Below are positions 1 through 8,870 of a stretch of DNA of 64,000 nucleotides, piece by piece. Both the position numbers and the translations under genes were made by a program. How positions within the stretch are numbered: the first letter of the stretch is position 1; every line of letters starts with the position of its first letter. The notes beneath the pieces were generated by a model. It worked only from the letters and a program-made list of their open reading frames with translations, had not been told where the DNA came from and searched no databases. This stretch comes from Sphingosinicella sp963974575. Its GTDB lineage: Bacteria; Pseudomonadota; Alphaproteobacteria; Sphingomonadales; Sphingomonadaceae. The DNA is taken from NCBI RefSeq assembly GCF_963974575.1, contig NZ_CAXBBQ010000004.1, forward strand, positions 124,001-188,000. The letters are read 5' to 3'.

Positions 1-1
1 T

Positions 2-1432
2 GCGCGCGAGCTTGAGAGCGGCAAGGCCCCGATCGAAGCGGTGAAGGCCGTGCTGCCGCGCCTGCACGGCGCGTTCGCTCTCGCGATGATGTTCAAGGGT
101 CACGACAATCTGCTCGTCGGCGCCCGCCTCGGCGCACCGCTCGTCGTCGGGCTCGGCGAGGGCGAGAACTATCTCGGCTCCGACGCGCTGGCGCTCGCGC
201 CGATGACGCAGAAGATCGCCTACCTCGAGGAAGGCGACTGGGCCGTACTCAGCCGCGAGAAGATCGAGATTTTCGATCGCGACAACAATCCCGTCACACG
301 CGAAGTAACGCTCTCAGGCGTCTCCGGCGCGATGATCGACAAGGGCAACCACCGCCACTTCATGCAGAAGGAGATCTTCGAGCAGCCGGTGGTCGTGGCG
401 CAGACGCTACAAGCCTATCTGAAGCCGCTCGACGGCAAGGTGGCCCTCCCCATCCCCGAGTTCGACCTCGCCGAGGTAAAGCGCGTCACCATCGTCGCCT
501 GCGGCACCAGCTACTACGCTGGTCTCGTCGCCAAATACTGGTTCGAGAAGTTCGCGCGCGTGCCGGTGGACATCGATGTCGCCTCCGAATTCCGCTACCG
601 CGAACCGGTGCTGGAGCCCGGCGGGCTCGCACTCTTCATCAGCCAGTCGGGCGAAACCGCGGACACGCTCGCCGCGCTCCGTCACTGCCGGACCGAAGGC
701 CAGAAGATCGCGGTCGTCGTCAACGTGCCGACCAGCTCGATGGCCCGTGAGGCAGATCTGCTTCTCCCCACCAACGCGGGCCCGGAGATCGGGGTTGCCT
801 CGACGAAGGCGTTCACCTGCCAGCTTGCCGTGCTTGCTGCTTTCGCGGCCAACCTCGCACGCGCCAAAGGCAAGATGACCGCCGACGAAGAACGCGAGAT
901 CGTGAAGCACCTCGCCGAAGCGCCCGCCGCGCTCAATGCCGCGCTCGCCCATGATGAGGAGATCGAGAAGATGGCGCCGCTCGTCGCCGCGGCGCGCGAC
1001 GTGCTCTACCTGGGCCGCGGCCCGGACTATCCGATGGCGCTCGAAGGCGCGTTGAAGCTGAAGGAGATCAGCTACATCCACGCCGAAGGCTATGCGGCAG
1101 GCGAGATGAAGCATGGCCCGATCGCACTCATCGACGACAGCGTTCCCGTCATCGTCATCGCGCCCTCGGGCCCGCTCTTTGAAAAGACCGTCAGCAACAT
1201 GCAGGAGGTTGCTGCGCGCGGCGGCCGCATCGTGCTGATCTCCGACGCCGCGGGCATCGCCAAGGCGGGTGACGGCGCGGTCGCGACGATCGAGATGCCG
1301 GACTGCCACCCGCTCATCCAGCCGCTCGTCTACGCCGTGCCCGTGCAGCTGCTCGCCTACCACGTGGCGGTGGCCAAGGGCACGGACGTCGACCAGCCGC
1401 GCAACCTTGCGAAATCCGTCACCGTCGAATGA
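2..1432 (+). CDS. glmS: Glutamine--fructose-6-phosphate aminotransferase, 5'-truncated
   Basis: GlmS makes glucosamine-6-phosphate from fructose-6-phosphate and glutamine, the first step to UDP-GlcNAc for peptidoglycan. The reading frame is open from base 2, so the gene enters from the left edge. About 477 residues are present; the family is usually near 610, so the N-terminal catalytic cysteine and the first part of the glutaminase domain lie outside. What remains shows the end of the glutaminase domain (LPRLHGAFALA), then two SIS sugar-isomerase domains with the phosphosugar-binding CGTSYYAG and SQSGETADT motifs, and the usual C-terminus ending DQPRNLAKSVTVE. It overlaps the next gene by four bases (ATGA), so the two are probably co-transcribed. 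Identification is secure. Confidence 0.97.
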   Translation, partial: ARELESGKAPIEAVKAVLPRLHGAFALAMMFKGHDNLLVGARLGAPLVVGLGEGENYLGSDALALAPMTQKIAYLEEGDWAVLSREKIEIFDRDNNPVTREVTLSGVSGAMIDKGNHRHFMQKEIFEQPVVVAQTLQAYLKPLDGKVALPIPEFDLAEVKRVTIVACGTSYYAGLVAKYWFEKFARVPVDIDVASEFRYREPVLEPGGLALFISQSGETADTLAALRHCRTEGQKIAVVVNVPTSSMAREADLLLPTNAGPEIGVASTKAFTCQLAVLAAFAANLARAKGKMTADEEREIVKHLAEAPAALNAALAHDEEIEKMAPLVAAARDVLYLGRGPDYPMALEGALKLKEISYIHAEGYAAGEMKHGPIALIDDSVPVIVIAPSGPLFEKTVSNMQEVAARGGRIVLISDAAGIAKAGDGAVATIEMPDCHPLIQPLVYAVPVQLLAYHVAVAKGTDVDQPRNLAKSVTVE

Positions 1433-1803
1433 AGACGCTCTCAGGCGGCTGCCATTGCAAGGCGGTGCGATTCGAGGTGGACGTTGAAGACGGGCCCATC
1501 CCGCTGCTCGACTGCAATTGCTCCATGTGCGCGGCGACGGGCTTCCTGCACCTCATCGCGGCGAAGGCCGAGTTCCGCCTGCTGTCGGGCGACGATAATC
1601 TCGGCGAGTATCGTTTCGGTGAGGGGATCGCCCGCCACCTCTTCTGCAAGACCTGCGGGATCAAGAGCTTTTACGTGCCGCGCTCGCACCCGGACGGGTA
1701 CAGCGTCAACGCGCGCTGTCTCGACGACTACGCATCGCTGACCTTCGCCGTCGAAGCCTTCGACGGCCGTAACTGGGAAGCCGCCCGGGAACGTCTCGGC
1801 TAA
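1429..1803 (+). CDS. GFA/CENP-V domain protein
   Basis: A 124-residue protein of the GFA (glutathione-dependent formaldehyde-activating enzyme-like) family, which binds zinc through cysteines. Visible ligands are C8 and C10 (GGCHCKAVRFE), C29, C31 and C34 (DCNCSMC) and C73 and C76 (FCKTCG), the full pattern expected. Most members have no proven substrate; spontaneous or assisted S-hydroxymethylglutathione formation is only the historic assignment. The start is fixed by the ATGA overlap with glmS, and the 3' end overlaps the convergent receiver gene by four bases. Glutathione reductase lies nearby, but a functional link is inference. Confidence 0.85.
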   Translation: MKTLSGGCHCKAVRFEVDVEDGPIPLLDCNCSMCAATGFLHLIAAKAEFRLLSGDDNLGEYRFGEGIARHLFCKTCGIKSFYVPRSHPDGYSVNARCLDDYASLTFAVEAFDGRNWEAARERLG

Positions 1804-2195
1804 AGCTCTTCGCCGACCATCTCGCGAAGCAGGACTTCAAGCTCCGTGATCTGGAACGGCTTGCTCACGAGCCGCGCATCACAGTGTGCGTCCGGCAGCA
1901 TTGATGCGCCGTCGTATCCGGTTGCGAACACGAAGGGCACGCCGCGGGCCTTGAGCACGTCCGCGACCGCCCAGCTCAACTCGCCGTCGAGGTTGACATC
2001 GAGGAGCGCGATATCGGCATCCGTCGTTTCGGCAAGCTTGAGCGCCTCCTCAAGCCGGGTAGCCGGGCCTTGCATTTCCCAGTCCATATCCTCGAACAGT
2101 GTTTCGAGCGACATGGCAATAAGTGGTGAATCTTCCACCAGCAGTACCTTGCGCCGGGCAGGTATGTCCTGAGGCGCCGTTGCGACCGTTGTCAT
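1800..2195 (-). CDS. Single-domain response regulator, FAT-GUY type
   Basis: A 131-residue stand-alone receiver domain with no output domain. The acidic pair is E21-D22, the phosphoacceptor is D66 (LLDVNLDGE), the conserved threonine is T92 and the lysine K112 (SKPF). The stretch PFVFATGYD matches the PFxFATGGY signature of the FAT-GUY receivers found in alphaproteobacteria, several of which act in general stress response phosphorelays. No histidine kinase, PhyR, NepR or ECF sigma factor is in the window, so its partner is elsewhere. It is divergent from gor and convergent with the GFA gene. Confidence 0.88.
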   Translation of the reverse strand: MTTVATAPQDIPARRKVLLVEDSPLIAMSLETLFEDMDWEMQGPATRLEEALKLAETTDADIALLDVNLDGELSWAVADVLKARGVPFVFATGYDGASMLPDAHCDARLVSKPFQITELEVLLREMVGEEL

Positions 2196-2283
2196 CTCAC
2201 CTTACCTTCCCCCACGTTGGCGGACACTTTAGCCAAACGCTACACAGCCGTAATCTACTGCCACAAAGGGCCGGACCGCAAAT

Positions 2284-3627
2284 ATGAACGCATACGACTA
2301 CGATCTCTTCGTCATCGGCGCCGGTTCGGGCGGGGTACGCGCGGCGCGGATTTCCGCGGGCCACGGTGCGCGCGTTGCCATTGCCGAGGAGTACCGAGTC
2401 GGCGGCACGTGCGTGATTCGCGGCTGCGTGCCGAAGAAACTGCTCGTCTACGGTGCACATTTCGCCGAAGACCTTGAAGACGCGCGGAACTTCGGCTGGA
2501 CGGTGGAAGGCAAGCGCTTCGACTGGACGACGCTGCGAGACAATGTCCTTTCAGAGGTGGACCGGCTCAATAAAGCCTATATTTCAACACTCGAAAGCCA
2601 GAAGGTGACGATTCTCCAAGGCCGCGCCGTGCTGGAGGACGCGCACACGGTGCGGATCGGCGACAAGACAGTCACTGCCGACAAGATCCTGATCGCAACC
2701 GGTGCACGTCCCGGCTTCCCGGACTGCGAAGGCGCTGAGCACGGGATCACCTCGAACGAGGTGTTCCATCTCGAAGCACTGCCGAAGCGCGTCGTGATCG
2801 CGGGCGGCGGTTATATTGCCAACGAATTCGCCGGCATTTTCAATGCACTCGGCGTGAAGGTGACGCTGCTTCTGCGCGGCGACCGCCTGCTGCGCGAATA
2901 CGACCAGCAGCTCGCCGAGCGCCTGCAGGCGATCAGCACGGCAAAGGGCATCGATTTCCGTTTCAACGCGCCGTTCCACAAGGTCGAGAAGCAGGCGGAC
3001 GGTAGCCTGCTCGTCCATGCCGGGAAGGACACGCCGATCGAGACCGATCTCCTCGTCTACGCAATCGGTCGGCCGCCAAACAGTAACGGTCTGGGCCTTG
3101 AGGCGGTCGGCGTCGAACTGGCGGAAAACGGCGCGATCAAGGTCGATGCGGACAGCCGTACCAACGTCGAGAACATCTATGCCGTCGGCGACGTGACCGA
3201 CCGCGTGCAGCTGACCCCCGTCGCGATCCGAGAGGGCCACGCGTTTGCCGACACCGTGTTCGGCAGCAAGCCGTGGCGGGTCGATCATAGCTGCATCCCG
3301 TCCGCCGTGTTCAGCCATCCGCCGATTGCGGCCGTCGGCCTCACCGAATCGCAGGCGCGCAATGCCTATGGCTCGGTGCGCGTCTATGCTTCCGACTTCC
3401 GGCCGATGAAGAACGTGCTGGCGGGTCGGAACGAACGGTCGCTTTACAAGCTGGTCGTCGATGAAGCGTCAGGCCGCATCCTTGGCGCGCACATGATCGG
3501 GCCGGACGCGGCCGAGATCATGCAGCCGCTTGCGATTGCCGTGAAGGCGGGGCTGACCAAGGCACAGCTCGACGAAACCGTAGCCGTCCACCCGACGATG
3601 GCGGAAGAACTCGTGCTGATGCGTTAG
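2284..3627 (+). CDS. gor: Glutathione-disulfide reductase
   Basis: Reduces oxidised glutathione with NADPH in the cytoplasm. The 447-residue protein has the N-terminal FAD-binding GAGSGG (residues 12-17), the redox-active disulfide C43/C48 in GGTCVIRGCVPKK, a second dinucleotide fold (GGGYIANEF), and the C-terminal HPTMAEE segment with the catalytic histidine. The RGC form of the disulfide motif and the length favour glutathione reductase over dihydrolipoamide or mercuric reductase. It is transcribed divergently from the receiver gene, with an 88-base gap carrying its promoter, and its 3' end overlaps the convergent TetR gene by four bases. Confidence 0.95.
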   Translation: MNAYDYDLFVIGAGSGGVRAARISAGHGARVAIAEEYRVGGTCVIRGCVPKKLLVYGAHFAEDLEDARNFGWTVEGKRFDWTTLRDNVLSEVDRLNKAYISTLESQKVTILQGRAVLEDAHTVRIGDKTVTADKILIATGARPGFPDCEGAEHGITSNEVFHLEALPKRVVIAGGGYIANEFAGIFNALGVKVTLLLRGDRLLREYDQQLAERLQAISTAKGIDFRFNAPFHKVEKQADGSLLVHAGKDTPIETDLLVYAIGRPPNSNGLGLEAVGVELAENGAIKVDADSRTNVENIYAVGDVTDRVQLTPVAIREGHAFADTVFGSKPWRVDHSCIPSAVFSHPPIAAVGLTESQARNAYGSVRVYASDFRPMKNVLAGRNERSLYKLVVDEASGRILGAHMIGPDAAEIMQPLAIAVKAGLTKAQLDETVAVHPTMAEELVLMR

Positions 3628-4241
3628 ATGGCGAGCGCGTGATTGGGGTCGACAACGGCCTCGATCATGCGGTCGATCTCGCTGTGCGCGATGCGCAGCT
3701 GGCCATCGATAAGCAGCATGGACAGGCCGTGCACCAGCGACCAGGCGCGGAGCGCCGCCTTGCGCCGCATCGCGGACGAGAAGCGCGGCCCCGCAAGGCG
3801 GGCGACGGCATCCTCGATGTTGCCGGTGAGCGGTTCGATCGCGAACATCAGCGCGGCGTCGCGGCTGGAATCGACCTGATCGCTGAACATAAGGCGGAAC
3901 AGCGCGGGATTGCGGACCGCGAAGCGAACATAAGCGCGACCCATGTCGGCAAAGCGCACCGGCGTCACCACGGCATTCGAAACCGGCTCGATCTGCACGG
4001 CTGTCAGGCGCTTGAAGCCCTCGATAGCCATTGCGGTGAGCAGCGCCTCTTTCGAGGTATAGTGGCGATAGACGGCAGCGGGGCTCACCCCCACCTCGCG
4101 GGCGACTTCGCGCAGCGCAAGCTCAGCACAGCCTCGCCGCTCCAGAAGCTCCAGACCGGCGTTCAGCAGCGCCTCCTGAAGATTGCCGTGATGGTAGCTG
4201 CTTGGTGCCTTGCGTTCAAAAACCGGCGACTGTTTCAGCAT
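3624..4241 (-). CDS. TetR/AcrR family transcriptional regulator with WHG-type C-domain
   Basis: A 205-residue repressor-type regulator. The N-terminal helix-turn-helix is clear (REVAREVGVSPAAVYRHY), and the C-terminal half carries WSLVHG, typical of the TetR_C_33/WHG ligand domain. An in-frame start at 4286 would add 15 residues, but it lacks a ribosome binding site, whereas the start at 4241 is preceded by GGGGAA at good spacing, so 4241 is chosen. It is divergent from the DAHP synthase gene across 219 bases and convergent with gor. Its target is unknown; its own promoter is the usual default. Confidence 0.88.
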   Translation of the reverse strand: MLKQSPVFERKAPSSYHHGNLQEALLNAGLELLERRGCAELALREVAREVGVSPAAVYRHYTSKEALLTAMAIEGFKRLTAVQIEPVSNAVVTPVRFADMGRAYVRFAVRNPALFRLMFSDQVDSSRDAALMFAIEPLTGNIEDAVARLAGPRFSSAMRRKAALRAWSLVHGLSMLLIDGQLRIAHSEIDRMIEAVVDPNHALAI

Positions 4242-4460
4242 CGGAGTTTCCCCTGTCCCCCCGGAATATGTGAACAATGTACGCATAAATGATTAATATC
4301 AAGCGCATTCATTGTCTTAGCCCCTTCTTTTGCGATGAATTGTTACGATGGCGTTAACCATGATGAAAAAATCTCTGCCGCAAATGGCGTGGCGGAAGCA
4401 TCCGGGGGGCCAAGAAAGCATTGCTTGCGCTCGTGCAAGTGACACGCCAAAAGGCGCGCG

Positions 4461-5846
4461 ATGAAGACGTCCGACCAATCCTGGGCCCCGGCCAGCTGGC
4501 GCAATTCCGAAGCGCGGCAGCTTCCTGCCTATGCGGACACGGCAGCACTTGCAGCCGTGGAAAGCGAGCTTTCGAGCTATCCGCCGCTCGTCTTCGCGGG
4601 CGAAGCGCGCGCGCTCGAAGCCCAGCTTGCCGATGTTGCGGCGGGCAAGGCTTTCCTGCTCCAGGGCGGCGACTGTGCCGAAAGCTTCGCCGAGTTCCAC
4701 CCGAACCATATCCGCGACACGTTCCGCGTGCTCCTGCAGATGGCGGTGGTGCTGACCTTCGCCAGCCGGATGCCGGTGGTGAAGGTAGGCCGCCTTGCCG
4801 GCCAGTTCGCCAAGCCCCGCTCGGCGGACATGGAAGAGTTGAACGGCGTTTCGCTGCCAAGCTACCGCGGCGACATCGTCAACGACATTACCTTCGAAAG
4901 CGCGGCGCGGGAACCAAACCCGCAGCGTATGCTCCGCGCCTACATGCAGTCTGCCGCAACGCTCAACCTGCTGCGCGCCTTCGCGCAGGGCGGCTTTGCG
5001 AACCTGCATCAGGTTCACAAGTGGAACCTCGATTTCGTGGGCCGCTCGCCATGGGCCGAGAAATACAAGGACGTCGCCGACCGCATCGGCGATGCGCTCG
5101 CCTTCATGGAAGCGTGCGGCATCAGCCCGGAAACGGTTCCGCAGCTGAAGGGCACGGACTTCTACACAAGCCACGAGGCGCTGCTGCTCGGCTACGAGCA
5201 GGCGATGACGCGGCAGGATTCGCTGACCGGCCGCTGGTACGACACCAGCGCGCACATGCTGTGGGTGGGCGACCGCACACGCTTCGAAGGCTCGGCGCAT
5301 ATCGAGTTCCTGCGCGGCGTCGGCAACCCGCTTGGCCTGAAGGCCGGCCCGAGCCTGCAGCCGGACACGCTCATCCGCCTGATCGACACGCTGAACCCCG
5401 AGAACGTCCCGGGCCGCATCACCATCATCAGCCGCTTCGGCCACGACAAGGTGGAAGCCGGCCTGCCGCCGCTCGTTCGCGCCGTGAAGCAGGAGGGGCG
5501 CCACGTCGTCTGGTCGTGCGACCCGATGCACGGCAACACGATCAAGTCGGGCAGCGGCTACAAGACGCGCCCGTTCGACCGTATCCTCACCGAGGTGCGG
5601 GGCTTCTTCGCGGTGCACCGCGCCGAAGGCACGCACGCGGGCGGCATCCATGCCGAGATGACCGGCCAGAACGTCACTGAATGCACCGGCGGCGCGATGG
5701 CGATCACCGACGAGGCGCTCGCCGACCGCTATCACACGCACTGCGACCCGCGCCTCAACGCCGGCCAGAGCCTTGAACTCGCCTTCCTGCTTGCCGAATG
5801 CATCAAGGCCGAGGTCGATCTCGCCGCACGGAACCAGGCGGCCTGA
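4461..5846 (+). CDS. aroG: Class II 3-deoxy-7-phosphoheptulonate (DAHP) synthase
   Basis: Condenses phosphoenolpyruvate and erythrose-4-phosphate, the entry step of the shikimate pathway. At 461 residues it is the plant-like type II enzyme, not the shorter type I. The metal-binding cysteine lies in QGGDCAESF (residues 68-76), followed by KVGRLAGQFAKPRS, and the C-terminal half has the expected WSCDPMHGNT and GGIHAEMTG motifs. The gene stands alone, divergent from the TetR gene, and no other aro gene is nearby. A short hairpin (CCGCTT-GCG-AAGCGG, 5864-5878) follows the stop codon. Confidence 0.97.
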   Translation: MKTSDQSWAPASWRNSEARQLPAYADTAALAAVESELSSYPPLVFAGEARALEAQLADVAAGKAFLLQGGDCAESFAEFHPNHIRDTFRVLLQMAVVLTFASRMPVVKVGRLAGQFAKPRSADMEELNGVSLPSYRGDIVNDITFESAAREPNPQRMLRAYMQSAATLNLLRAFAQGGFANLHQVHKWNLDFVGRSPWAEKYKDVADRIGDALAFMEACGISPETVPQLKGTDFYTSHEALLLGYEQAMTRQDSLTGRWYDTSAHMLWVGDRTRFEGSAHIEFLRGVGNPLGLKAGPSLQPDTLIRLIDTLNPENVPGRITIISRFGHDKVEAGLPPLVRAVKQEGRHVVWSCDPMHGNTIKSGSGYKTRPFDRILTEVRGFFAVHRAEGTHAGGIHAEMTGQNVTECTGGAMAITDEALADRYHTHCDPRLNAGQSLELAFLLAECIKAEVDLAARNQAA

Positions 5847-5923
5847 CCCCCTCATCTTTCCGCCCGCTTGCGAAGCGGCGCTGAATAAGGGATCGTCCGT
5901 CCCTTCCAAGGGGAGGGATCACC

Positions 5924-6319
5924 ATGCCGATCGAACTCTATCTGCTGGGCGCAGCCGCGGTGCTGGGCCTTGTCCACATCCTGTGGGCCGTGAACGTGAA
6001 AACCGCGCAGTACGGCATCGAATGGAACATGGGCGCGCGCGACGGCGAGATGCCGCCCTTGAAGCCGCTTGCCGGACGGCTCGCGCGGGCGCAGGCGAAC
6101 TTCTTCGAGACCTTCCCGCTGTTCGCAGCGGTGTTGCTGGCAGCGGTCGCAGCGGACCGGCTCGGCTGGAAGTCCGAGCTTGGCGCGCACCTCTATTTCT
6201 GGGCGCGGCTGATCTACCTACCGCTTTATGCTGCGGGCATCCCGAAGCTGCGGACGTTGGTGTGGCTCGCCTCGCTGGCGGGGGTGGTGCTGGTGCTGTC
6301 GGCGCTGCTGCTGGGCTGA
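5924..6319 (+). CDS. MAPEG family membrane protein
   Basis: A 131-residue inner-membrane protein with four hydrophobic segments and the MAPEG core RAQANFFETFPLF at about residues 54-66. The family includes microsomal glutathione transferases and related eicosanoid enzymes; bacterial members are mostly uncharacterised. A GGGGAGGG Shine-Dalgarno stretch sits just ahead of the ATG. It lies 77 bases after the DAHP synthase gene. A glutathione reductase gene is 2.3 kb upstream, which fits but does not prove glutathione chemistry. Confidence 0.88.
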   Translation: MPIELYLLGAAAVLGLVHILWAVNVKTAQYGIEWNMGARDGEMPPLKPLAGRLARAQANFFETFPLFAAVLLAAVAADRLGWKSELGAHLYFWARLIYLPLYAAGIPKLRTLVWLASLAGVVLVLSALLLG

Positions 6320-6471
6320 ACGCCCTGCCCCGGAACGAGACGAAGTCGAGGAAGTTGAGGCTCTGGCGCGGAAATTCGATTCCGCCGCGCGGATGAGCGT
6401 CCGCGCCGTCTGGAGAGCGTGACCGGCCCTCGCCTTTGGCCGGCACAGGTTTTCCGATTTCGAAAGAGGCG

Positions 6472-6744
6472 CTATTTCCGCTGCGGCCAGCACTTCTCGC
6501 AGCGGCGCCAGCATTTGATGTTCGGCATGACGTCGGCGGGCCTGACGCCCGGCGGGGGATTGAGGCCGATGAGGATTTCAGGGGCGACGCCTTCGGGCGC
6601 GGCGCTCTTGTGGCAGAACAGGCAGCGCTGGCGGTAGATTTGCGGGGTGAGCGTCTCGGGCTTCTGATGCGGCATCGCGGAGGCGGAGGACGAGAGCGCC
6701 GACAACACGAGCGCCAGAAGACGCGAACGGTTTCTCCACATCAT
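6472..6744 (-). CDS. Small exported c-type cytochrome-like protein
   Basis: A 90-residue protein not matched to a named family. It has a signal peptide (positive start, hydrophobic residues 9-22, SSASA cleavage region) and one haem-attachment motif CLFCH at residues 41-45, with M73 as a possible axial ligand. The C-terminus is cysteine-rich (C78, C82, C85), which is unusual for a simple cytochrome c and could bind metal. The start at 6744 is supported by GGAGG six bases upstream; a longer in-frame form to 6795 would run over that site. It is convergent with the MAPEG gene. A G+C-rich hairpin (6423-6443) lies in the otherwise featureless 152-base gap between them. Confidence 0.6.
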   Translation of the reverse strand: MMWRNRSRLLALVLSALSSSASAMPHQKPETLTPQIYRQRCLFCHKSAAPEGVAPEILIGLNPPPGVRPADVMPNIKCWRRCEKCWPQRK

Positions 6745-6813
6745 GGGCGACCTCCAGGGAGCGCCTACTTCTGCCCCGGAAGAGAAACTTGTCAATCGTC
6801 CTAAATTTCTGCC

Positions 6814-8619
6814 CTACCCCTCGTCGCCCATGCGGAGCGCGGCGATAAAGGCTTCCTGCGGGATGCTGACCGAGCCGTACTCGCGCATCCGCTTCTTGCC
6901 TTCCTTCTGCTTGTCGAGGAGCTTGCGCTTGCGGCTGATGTCGCCGCCGTAGCACTTGGCGGTAACGTCCTTGCGGAGCGCCGCGATCGTTTCGCGCGCG
7001 ATCACCTTGCCGCCGATCGCCGCCTGGATCGGGATCTTGAAGAGGTGGCGGGGGATCAAGTCCTTCAGCCGCTCGCACATATGGCGGCCGCGCGCCTCAG
7101 CGGCGACGCGGTGGACGATCATGCTGAGCGCGTCGACAGGCTCGTTGTTGACGAGGATCGACATCTTGACGAGGTCGCCCTCGCGGTAGCCGATCTGGTG
7201 ATAATCGAAGCTCGCGTAGCCGCGGCTGATCGACTTCAGCCGGTCGTAGAAATCGAACACCACCTCGTTCAAGGGCAGCTCGTACGTGATCTGCGCGCGC
7301 CCACCCACATAGGTGAGATTCTTCTGGATGCCGCGGCGATCCTGACAGAGCTTCAGGAGTGAGCCGAGATACTCGTCGGGCACGTAGATCACCGCCTCGA
7401 TCCACGGTTCCTCGACGAAATCGATCTTCACGACGTCCGGGTAATCGGCGGGATTGTGCAGTTCCTGCGTCGTCCCGTCGGTCATGTGCATCCGGTAGAC
7501 GACCGAGGGCGCGGTGGTGATGAGATCGAGATCATATTCGCGCGTCAGCCGCTCCTGAATGATCTCGAGGTGCAAGAGGCCGAGGAAGCCGCAGCGGAAG
7601 CCGAAACCGAGCGCGGCGGACGTTTCCATCTCGAAGCTGAACGAGGCGTCGTTGAGGCGCAGCTTCGAGATGCTGTCGCGCAGCTTCTCGAAATCCGCCG
7701 CATCAACCGGGAACAGGCCGCAGAACACCACGGGCTGCACTTCCTTGAAGCCGGGGAGCGCGGCCTTGGCCGGGTTCTTCACCGTGGTGATGGTGTCGCC
7801 GACGCGGGTTTCGGAGATGTCCTTGATCTGCGCTGTGATGAAGCCGATTTCGCCGGCCGCGATCTCGTCGAGCGTCTCGATCTTCGGCCGCATACAGCCG
7901 ACGCGGTCGATCAGATGCTCGGTACCGCCGGCCATGAACTTGATGTTGAGACCCTTGCGGATCACGCCATTGACGACGCGCACGAGGATGACGACGCCAA
8001 GGTAGGGATCGTACCAGCTGTCGACGAGCATCGCTTCGAGCGGCGCAGTGCGGTCGCCCTTGGGCGGCGGGATCTTGTTCACGACGGCTTCGAGCACATC
8101 ATCGATGCCGATGCCGGACTTCGCACTGGCGAGCACCGCCTCCGACGCATCGAGGCCGATGATGTCCTCGATCTCCGCCTTCACCTTCTCCGGGTCGGCG
8201 GCTGGCAGATCGATCTTGTTGATGACGGGGACGATCTCGTGATCATGCTCGATTGACTGGTAGACGTTCGCCAGCGTCTGCGCCTCGACACCCTGCGCGG
8301 CGTCCACGACGAGGAGCGCGCCTTCGCACGCCGCGAGACTGCGCGAGACTTCGTAGGCGAAATCGACATGGCCCGGCGTGTCCATCAGGTTCAGCGTGTA
8401 TGTCTCGCCGTTCTTCGCCTTGTATTCGAGGCGGACGGTCTGCGCCTTGATGGTGATGCCGCGCTCGCGCTCGATATCCATGTTGTCGAGCACCTGTTCC
8501 GACATCTCGCGGTCGGTGAGCCCCCCGGTGCGCTGGATGAGGCGATCGGCCAGCGTCGACTTGCCGTGGTCGATGTGGGCGATGATCGAAAAATTACGGA
8601 TATGCGCGAGATCGGTCAT
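6814..8619 (-). CDS. lepA: Elongation factor 4 (back-translocating GTPase LepA)
   Basis: A 601-residue ribosome-associated GTPase thought to resolve stalled or mistranslocated ribosomes. The P-loop AHIDHGKST lies near the N-terminus, switch regions RGITIKAQT and DTPGHVDF follow, and the C-terminal LepA-specific domain ends in KRMREYGSVSIPQEAF. Length and motifs are canonical. It is transcribed divergently from the PEP-CTERM gene; its promoter must lie in the 251-base gap 8620-8870, where no clear sigma-70 site was picked out on that strand. The small cytochrome gene follows downstream on the same strand. Confidence 0.98.
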   Translation of the reverse strand: MTDLAHIRNFSIIAHIDHGKSTLADRLIQRTGGLTDREMSEQVLDNMDIERERGITIKAQTVRLEYKAKNGETYTLNLMDTPGHVDFAYEVSRSLAACEGALLVVDAAQGVEAQTLANVYQSIEHDHEIVPVINKIDLPAADPEKVKAEIEDIIGLDASEAVLASAKSGIGIDDVLEAVVNKIPPPKGDRTAPLEAMLVDSWYDPYLGVVILVRVVNGVIRKGLNIKFMAGGTEHLIDRVGCMRPKIETLDEIAAGEIGFITAQIKDISETRVGDTITTVKNPAKAALPGFKEVQPVVFCGLFPVDAADFEKLRDSISKLRLNDASFSFEMETSAALGFGFRCGFLGLLHLEIIQERLTREYDLDLITTAPSVVYRMHMTDGTTQELHNPADYPDVVKIDFVEEPWIEAVIYVPDEYLGSLLKLCQDRRGIQKNLTYVGGRAQITYELPLNEVVFDFYDRLKSISRGYASFDYHQIGYREGDLVKMSILVNNEPVDALSMIVHRVAAEARGRHMCERLKDLIPRHLFKIPIQAAIGGKVIARETIAALRKDVTAKCYGGDISRKRKLLDKQKEGKKRMREYGSVSIPQEAFIAALRMGDEG

Positions 8620-8711
8620 GAGACGGCCACTTAGGGGGCCCGAACGTCTTCGGCAAGCGCGCGGCCCCGCGAGTGTCGCCGTTTTTTACATACTGGCTTA
8701 ACCCAATACCG

Positions 8712-8755
8712 TTCGCATCGCTTGCGAAACGAAAAATCACGGCCCAAATCCGTGA
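8712..8755. promoter_or_regulatory. Two inverted repeats upstream of a sigma-54-like promoter
   Basis: Two perfect dyads sit in tandem: TTCGCA-N5-TGCGAA at 8712-8728 and TCACGG-N7-CCGTGA at 8737-8755. The word CTTGCGA occurs at 8721 and again at 8756. They lie 23-66 bases upstream of the -24 element at 8778, close to where a sigma-54 activator would bind. PEP-CTERM/exosortase systems often encode the activator PrsR, so a PrsR site is the leading guess; this is inference. Confidence 0.4.
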
Positions 8756-8777
8756 CTTGCGAGAAAAAAAGGCGATT

Positions 8778-8792
8778 TGGCACGCGTTATGC
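8778..8792 (+). promoter_or_regulatory. Sigma-54 (RpoN) -24/-12 promoter of the PEP-CTERM gene
   Basis: TGGCACGCGTTATGC matches the consensus TGGCACG-N4-TTGC except for A at the first position of the -12 block; the GG to GC spacing is exactly right. Transcription would start near 8804, leaving a leader of about 67 bases before the ATG at 8871. Confidence 0.65.
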
Positions 8793-8870
8793 TTTCCTTT
8801 GTTTTCGACGTTTGTGTCCGCCCGGCAGTGTTTGGCTTGGCGTGCGTAGAAACACAGAGGGGATAAAATC

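Noticed and set aside
4317..5909. 530-residue ORF on the minus strand
   Set aside because: Antisense of the class II DAHP synthase gene; Arg/Ala/Val-rich shadow.
6578..7078. 166-residue ORF on the minus strand spanning the lepA 3' end
   Set aside because: A frame-shifted shadow of lepA and the cytochrome-like gene, with Arg/Pro-rich content and no motif.
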